In this document: piece by piece, positions 7,845 to 10,654 of the stretch
Layout: every line of letters starts with the position of its first letter
Numbering within the stretch: the first letter of the stretch is position 1
Assembly (NCBI GenBank): GCA_020832965.1
Contig: JAJHRM010000074.1
Span: 1 to 10,654 of the forward strand
Reading direction: 5' to 3'
Source: Thermofilum sp.
GTDB lineage: Archaea; Thermoproteota; Thermoprotei; Thermofilales; Thermofilaceae
Length of the DNA: 10,654 nt
The notes under the pieces: generated by a model
The model's input: only the letters and a program-made list of their open reading frames with translations
Databases searched by the model: none
What the model was told of the DNA's origin: nothing
Made by a program: the position numbers and the translations under genes

Positions 7845-8084
7845 ATGGGCGGAGTTCTGAGTAGGGGGATTGAGAGGTGGCTGAGGCTGGAGGAGGAGGC
7901 AAGGGAAATAAGGAGGAAGCAAGCCGACTGGAAGTTCATAGAGTCTCAGCCCCCGAGGCTGAGGATAGCGTTGAGGCTGTACGTGGAGGCTGGGGACCTC
8001 TATGTCGCCTCTAGGGTCGCGGGGCTGACCGTGGAGGAGTTTAACGAGCTGAGGAAGAGGGCGAGGATACCGAATGTCTGCTGA
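7845..8084 (+). CDS. Putative antitoxin of a PIN-domain toxin (UPF0175/VapB-like), copy 1
   Basis: A 79-residue, highly charged, helical protein. Residues 12-31 are a long amphipathic helix rich in Arg and Glu (RLEEEAREIRRKQADWKFI). The C-terminal half, ALRLYVEAGDLYVASRVAG followed by LTVEEFNELRKRARIP, resembles the helix-turn-helix part of UPF0175-type antitoxins (A-L-x-L-Y-x-x-G then A-G-x-x-x-x-E-F). Such proteins neutralise a partner PIN ribonuclease and often repress their own promoter. The stop overlaps the toxin start by 11 bases, so translation is coupled. ATG 7845 sits just after a TATA-like box; ATG 7831 is out of frame and stops at once. A second copy, about three quarters identical in protein, follows the toxin. 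The family assignment is by resemblance; the antitoxin role is inferred from the neighbour. Confidence 0.75.
   Translation: MGGVLSRGIERWLRLEEEAREIRRKQADWKFIESQPPRLRIALRLYVEAGDLYVASRVAGLTVEEFNELRKRARIPNVC
7884..7942 (+). repeat. 59-base direct repeat, copy 1 (inside antitoxin 1)
   Basis: Bases 7884-7942 are identical to 8628-8686 (offset 744). The repeat covers the codons of the conserved N-terminal helix. Outside it the two genes differ at many positions, including third codon positions. Confidence 0.9.
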
Positions 8085-8598
8085 GGAGTTCGCCGTTGCT
8101 GATACGTGCTTCCTCATTGACTGGGCCTACTGGAGGCGTAGGAACGTTTTGCCAGGCCTCTTCAGGGCGGTTTTCGTGCCCGAGGAGGTTCTCCGGGAGG
8201 TGAAAAGCGAAAGCACGCTGGAGTGGGTTGCGGAGAACCTCGCAACCGGCAGTTTCGCACTGTTCACGGAGACCCAGGACGTGGTGGGCTTTGCAAGGGC
8301 AGTAGTCGAGAGGTCTAGGATGCTCCCCATCAGGGGGGTGGATCTCCCCGAGGCTGTTTGCCTGGCAATCGGCAAGATGCGGGGCTACATAGTCCTGACG
8401 GAGAACAGGGGCGCGCTTATGGCCGCCGATGCCCTAGCGGAGCTCAGCGGTGTAAGGGTGTGGAGGTCTCTCGACCTGATCTCCCAAGCCTTTAGGAGAG
8501 GAATCTTGGGTGGAGACCCCGAGGCCGTGTTCATGGAGTATGAGGAGGATACCGGGCACATGTTCCCCCCGGGAGGAGTTGAGGGGCGTAATCGATGA
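8074..8598 (+). CDS. PIN-domain ribonuclease toxin (DUF3368/VapC-like)
   Basis: PIN toxins are Mg-dependent ribonucleases that block translation when freed from their antitoxin. In this 174-residue protein the first strand with catalytic Asp is FAVADTCFLID (D10). VPEEVLREVK holds the second acidic position (E42). GVDLPEAVCLA supplies D90 and E93, and YIVLTENRGALMAA gives the fourth site (E110/N111) on the usual strand. The order strand-D, P-x-x-V-x-x-E-V, D-x-x-E-A-x-x-L-A and a terminal helix (SLDLISQAFRRGIL) matches the DUF3368-like PIN branch. About 30 residues after the last helix form an acidic, Gly/Pro-rich tail. The start overlaps antitoxin 1 by 11 bases and the stop overlaps antitoxin 2 as ATGA. 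All expected acidic residues are present, so it should be active. RNA target unknown. Confidence 0.85.
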   Translation: MSAEEFAVADTCFLIDWAYWRRRNVLPGLFRAVFVPEEVLREVKSESTLEWVAENLATGSFALFTETQDVVGFARAVVERSRMLPIRGVDLPEAVCLAIGKMRGYIVLTENRGALMAADALAELSGVRVWRSLDLISQAFRRGILGGDPEAVFMEYEEDTGHMFPPGGVEGRNR

Positions 8599-8828
8599 GC
8601 TTAGAGGAAAAGCTTGAGAAGTGGCGCAGGCTGGAGGAGGAGGCAAGGGAAATAAGGAGGAAGCAAGCCGACTGGAAGTTCATAGACTCCCAGCCGCCCA
8701 GGTTGAGAGCGGCGCTCAGGCTGTACGTCGAGATGGGGGACATTAGGCTGGCTTCGAAAGTCGCTGGCATGGGTGTGGAGGAGTTCCGCGAACTCCTTAG
8801 GAGGGCGAGGGTGCCCGTAGTAGTGTAG
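8595..8828 (+). CDS. Putative antitoxin (UPF0175/VapB-like), copy 2
   Basis: This 77-residue protein is a close paralogue of the gene before the toxin: from the Trp near residue 10 to the C-terminus about 52 of 68 aligned residues match. It has the same charged helix (RLEEEAREIRRKQADWKFI) and the same C-terminal ALRLYVEMGD with AGMGVEEFRELLRRARVP. The most variable part is the putative helix-turn-helix (DIRLASKVAGMG versus DLYVASRVAGLT), which could alter DNA or partner binding. The ATG overlaps the toxin stop by four bases, so the triad is one transcript. No second toxin gene follows; a hairpin starts 25 bases after the stop. It could be a second antitoxin giving tighter control, or an orphan left after loss of its own toxin. 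Confidence 0.75.
   Translation: MSLEEKLEKWRRLEEEAREIRRKQADWKFIDSQPPRLRAALRLYVEMGDIRLASKVAGMGVEEFRELLRRARVPVVV
8628..8686 (+). repeat. 59-base direct repeat, copy 2 (inside antitoxin 2)
   Basis: Identical to 7884-7942; the first mismatches are at 8627 and 8687. It suggests recent gene conversion or recent partial duplication between the two antitoxin genes. Confidence 0.9.
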
Positions 8829-8853
8829 GGCGAGCCTTGAGATGGCTAGCTGC

Positions 8854-8879
8854 GGTCCGCACGTACTTTGATGCGGACC
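8854..8879 (+). terminator. Hairpin after the toxin-antitoxin operon, possible terminator
   Basis: A perfect 8-base stem (GGTCCGCA at 8854-8861, TGCGGACC at 8872-8879) closes a 10-base loop and is followed by the pyrimidine-rich ATTCTTTCAACTTT. The left arm also sits in a small palindrome (TGCGG-T-CCGCA, 8851-8861), so two foldings compete. Archaeal termination depends mainly on U-rich tracts, which are only moderate here. Confidence 0.45.
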
Positions 8880-9163
8880 ATTCTTTCAACTTTGCTTAGT
8901 ATACTTTAAAGCAACCCATTTACTTCCGGCGCGCGTAGGCTAGATGTGCTAGGTAAAGTTGAGATAAAGTTCGAAAAAGATGGATGAGGTTCATAAAAGA
9001 TTAGGTAGCTCATACTTGGAATGAGTGGAAACCCTGTTTCTTAGCGTGCGCCGCAGGTCCTCCTGGTCAACGAGGAGGGACTCAGGGAGAGGCTTGAGGA
9101 GATCAGGAGGCTTCCAAGGTATTCCGATGCCGAGAGGCGGAGGAAGGTTAGGGCTGGCGCGCG
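8880..9163. other. AT-rich spacer with probable gene remnant
   Basis: From 8880 to about 9040 the sequence is AT-rich with scattered short frames only. From 9045 to the TAG at 9165-9167 one + strand frame of 40 codons has good codon bias and reads VLLVNEEGLRERLEEIRRLP followed by RYSDAERRRKVRAGAR, ending next to the stop of the HEPN gene on the other strand. It has no start codon of its own after the in-frame TAG at 9042-9044. It resembles the C-terminus of a small antitoxin-like protein and is best read as a decayed remnant. A TATA-like TATACTTTAAA lies near 8900-8910. Confidence 0.4.
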
Positions 9164-9574
9164 CTAGTCCTTCCAGTACCCCTTTCCCTTTAGGGCGGGG
9201 ATTAGCACCCTCGAGATCGCCTTCACGTGGCTCTCGACCTTCCTGAGCACTTCCCGCGCGTAACTCTCTGATACTACCTCTGATGCCGGCACCCCCACAG
9301 CCTCGTAGCCGTACATCGCGGGACCCCTCACTGATGCGAGCTCTTCAACCCTGCTCTTGACGGGTTCCGGGAGGCTCCCCCTCGCTGAGAGGAGGGCTGG
9401 GCTCACGTCATGCACCCTTGGGTACTCTATGGCTAGAGCCCTCAGGAGCGATTTCACAGCCATCCCCAGGGCTTCCTGCGCCCTCCCGACGCATAGGGGG
9501 TGATCCCCGCGTGCGAGAGCGGCTCCAGCCTCCTCGAGGCACGAGTGGGAGCGCTTGAAGTAGTCAGCAGACAT
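9164..9574 (-). CDS. HEPN-domain protein of an MNT-HEPN pair (type VII-like toxin)
   Basis: A 136-residue helical protein with the archaeal HEPN pattern: an N-terminal helix (DYFKRSHSCLEEAGAALARG), the signature AQEALGMAVKSLLRALAIE at 32-50, then YPRVHDVSPALL at 51-62, and a last helix with YAREVLRKVESHVKAI. HEPN proteins beside MNT genes act as RNase toxins that MNT switches off by adding AMP to a Tyr in or near the R-x4-6-H motif. Here the motif region reads VRGPAMYGY, R83 to Y88 and Y90, with Tyr where His is expected. The two Tyr residues could be AMP acceptors, but RNase activity is uncertain. The ATG at 9574 begins 11 bases after the MNT stop. Third positions are strongly G/C. Assignment to HEPN is firm; the toxin role is inferred from the neighbour. 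Confidence 0.82.
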   Translation of the reverse strand: MSADYFKRSHSCLEEAGAALARGDHPLCVGRAQEALGMAVKSLLRALAIEYPRVHDVSPALLSARGSLPEPVKSRVEELASVRGPAMYGYEAVGVPASEVVSESYAREVLRKVESHVKAISRVLIPALKGKGYWKD

Positions 9575-9585
9575 CTTCAGGTTTA

Positions 9586-10032
9586 TCAGAGCTCAACCAC
9601 CTCGCCCAGCCTGACCCCCGGCTTCAGGACCCAGTACCACGCGTCCCCGAGCTTCACCCTCCTGCCTCCCATCTCCTCGATCCTCCTCCTCAGCTCCCCC
9701 AGGACCCTCCCCATGAAGCCGCCAACGTCGTAGACTATCAGGGAGTCGATGGTCATGTCCAGCAGCAGTGGGGGGGTGCTCCTCGACCTCTCCGGTGGTC
9801 AGTATCACGAGCGAGACGGGCCTCGGGAACCCCTCAGGCGGCCTAACGGAGCTGGAGACCTCGGCGGAGAGCCTCAGCCTGTCCCTGACTGCCTCCCGAC
9901 GACGACCAGGACGTCCAGGTCGCTCCCCTCCCTAGCCTCCCCCCTAGCGAAGGACCCGTAGACAACCACAGATACCAGGTCCTCGCCGAACCTCTCCCTC
10001 AAGGGGTTCCAGCAGCCAGCCCCACTCCACAC
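9586..10032 (-). pseudogene. MNT nucleotidyltransferase (antitoxin of the HEPN pair), frame broken twice
   Basis: The minus strand encodes an MNT-type minimal nucleotidyltransferase of about 148 residues, but only through two frame changes. The N-terminal part reads NPLRERFGEDLVSVVVYGSF then ARGEAREGSDLDVLVVVG, with the catalytic G-S-x9-D-x-D signature intact. As written it then hits a stop near 9874. Dropping into another frame at a CCC run (+ strand 9895-9897; four C would be needed) continues as AVRDRLRLSAEVSSSV to about 9777. At a run of seven G (9770-9776; six needed) the first frame is regained: LLLDMTIDSLIVYDVGGFMG, ending LKPGVRLGEVVEL and TGA at 9588-9586. GTG 10032 is taken as start, about 24 bases after a TATA box. 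The HEPN gene follows by 11 bases. Both changes sit in homopolymers, so sequencing error is as likely as real decay. Confidence 0.72.
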
Positions 10033-10052
10033 CCAAAATAGCGCCCGGACCC

Positions 10053-10059
10053 TATAAAA
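10053..10059 (-). promoter_or_regulatory. Putative TATA box of the MNT-HEPN operon
   Basis: Minus-strand TTTTATA about 24 bases upstream of the GTG at 10032; spacing fits a leaderless archaeal transcript. Confidence 0.55.
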
Positions 10060-10156
10060 CCCTATCCCGAGCCGCAGCCAGCCCCTCGTGCATGGGCGCG
10101 CTGCCGCCTCCTTATCTACCCCGCTCCCCCTTTCCACTCTCCACCCTGGTAGGCGC

Positions 10157-10166
10157 GCGGCGCCGC
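10157..10166. promoter_or_regulatory. 10-base palindrome in the divergent promoter region
   Basis: GCGGCGCCGC is a perfect palindrome about ten bases upstream of the + strand TATA box. It could be an operator, or may simply reflect local GC richness. Confidence 0.2.
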
Positions 10167-10176
10167 CTGGGGAGGG

Positions 10177-10184
10177 CTTAAATA
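10177..10184 (+). promoter_or_regulatory. Putative TATA box of the DNA glycosylase-like gene
   Basis: CTTAAATA lies about 20-27 bases before an ATG at 10204, typical of archaeal leaderless promoters. The gene body, however, is in another frame, see the next entry. Confidence 0.5.
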
Positions 10185-10294
10185 GCTCGACCGCTCTTTA
10201 ACCATGAGGGTATCCGGGGTCGGAGGGGTATGTGCAGTGCGGGGGGCGCGTACTGCTACTCGGCTGGGCTTCGGATGGCTCGGGGTGCTGACGC

Positions 10295-10654
10295 TTGGAG
10301 GAGGCCCTGAGGAGGATCCCCTCGTACAGCCAGGAGCTCGGGCTGGACCTGAGGGTCAAGTCCGACAGGTTTAAGTGGTTTATAGCGTCGATGCTGTACG
10401 CCAAGAGGATATCGTCCAGGATCGCAAGCGCGACCTTCAGGAGGTTCCTCGCCGAGGGGCTGACGGACCCGGACAGCATACTGAGCGCCGGCTGGGAGAG
10501 GATCGTCGAGGTCCTGGACTCCGGGGGGCACGTCAGGTACGACTTCTCCACGGCGACGAACATACTCGAGAGCGTGAGGCTCCTCGTGGAGAGGTACGGA
10601 GGAGACATCGACCAGGTGCATGAGCGCGCGTCGGACCCCAGGGACCTGGAGGGG
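10295..10654 (+). CDS. HhH-GPD/endonuclease III-like DNA glycosylase, N-terminal part, runs off the window
   Basis: The frame is open from TTG 10295 to the window end (120 codons). It reads LEEALRRIPSYSQELGLDL, then RFKWFIASMLYAKRISSRIA, and VRYDFSTATNILESVRLLVE with RYGGDID, the typical N-terminal helical half of archaeal HhH-GPD base-excision glycosylases. The helix-hairpin-helix and catalytic Asp should lie beyond base 10654, so they cannot be checked. The start is uncertain: the TATA box predicts a start at ATG 10204, but that frame closes near 10375 and an in-frame TGA (10289-10291) precedes TTG 10295. A frame slip near the six-G run at 10241-10246 would join the ATG to a plausible GRVLLLGWASDGSG segment, though the TGA would remain. 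So the 5' end is either miscalled sequence, real decay, or a true TTG start. Third positions are almost all G/C. Confidence 0.68.
   Translation, partial: MEEALRRIPSYSQELGLDLRVKSDRFKWFIASMLYAKRISSRIASATFRRFLAEGLTDPDSILSAGWERIVEVLDSGGHVRYDFSTATNILESVRLLVERYGGDIDQVHERASDPRDLEG

Noticed and set aside
9500..9961. Open frames on the + strand opposite the MNT and HEPN genes
   Set aside because: Pro/Ser/Arg-rich shadows; the minus strand carries recognisable MNT and HEPN motifs.
10198..10621. Minus-strand and alternative-frame ORFs over the DNA glycosylase-like gene
   Set aside because: They are shadows of the + strand frame that carries the conserved glycosylase helices.
1..10654. CRISPR array, tRNA, insertion sequence or transposase
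   Set aside because: No regularly spaced repeats, cloverleaf sequence or transposase motifs were found by reading both strands; the only clear direct repeat is the 59-base antitoxin copy.

Overview
The window looks like a piece of a thermophilic archaeal chromosome, most likely Thermoproteota (crenarchaeal). The reasons are a Cmr-type (III-B) CRISPR interference operon with an archaeal Csx1, PIN-nuclease and MNT-HEPN toxin-antitoxin genes, heavy use of AGG/AGA arginine codons, and archaeal TATA boxes placed about 22-28 bases before probable leaderless starts. The lineage is inference; no rRNA or other marker gene is present. There is no CRISPR array, cas6, cas1/cas2 or tRNA in the window.

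Region 1 (1-7164, all + strand) is the 3' part of a III-B operon. It holds the end of an unassigned upstream gene (1-280), then cmr6 (255-1217), cmr2/cas10 (1198-4497), cmr3 (4494-5519) and a csx1-family CARF-HEPN RNase (5521-7164). The genes overlap by 26, 20 and 4 bases, and the last gap is one base, so this is one tightly coupled transcript that started upstream. Cmr1, Cmr4 and Cmr5 are not seen and presumably lie before base 1. Cas10 keeps its N-terminal HD motif, two Cys pairs and an intact GGDD cyclase motif. Csx1 keeps its CARF motifs and an R-x4-H HEPN active site. The expected logic is that target RNA bound by Cmr switches on cyclic oligoadenylate synthesis by Cas10, which activates Csx1 RNA cleavage.

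Region 2 (7165-7840) has no large gene. It holds one probable 83-residue unknown protein on the minus strand (7439-7690) with its own TATA box, and a cluster of GCGCGC words that are absent from the cas genes.

Region 3 (7845-8828, + strand) is an antitoxin / PIN-toxin / antitoxin triad with 11- and 4-base overlaps. The two small flanking proteins are close paralogues and share a 59-base stretch that is identical at the DNA level. A hairpin follows the last gene.

Region 4 (8829-10032) is an AT-rich spacer with a probable gene remnant, then a minus-strand MNT-HEPN pair. The MNT reading frame is broken twice, both times in or beside a homopolymer run, with a net return to frame. The HEPN protein has Tyr where the classical RX4-6H motif has His.

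Region 5 (10033-10654) is a divergent promoter region and the start of a + strand HhH-GPD DNA glycosylase-like gene that runs off the window; its 5' end also appears frame-disturbed.

Base composition changes near 7165: the cas genes have mixed third positions, while genes after it are strongly G/C-ending. Overall this is a defence island made of known families; the oddities lie in the triad, the broken MNT gene and the short unknown minus-strand gene.
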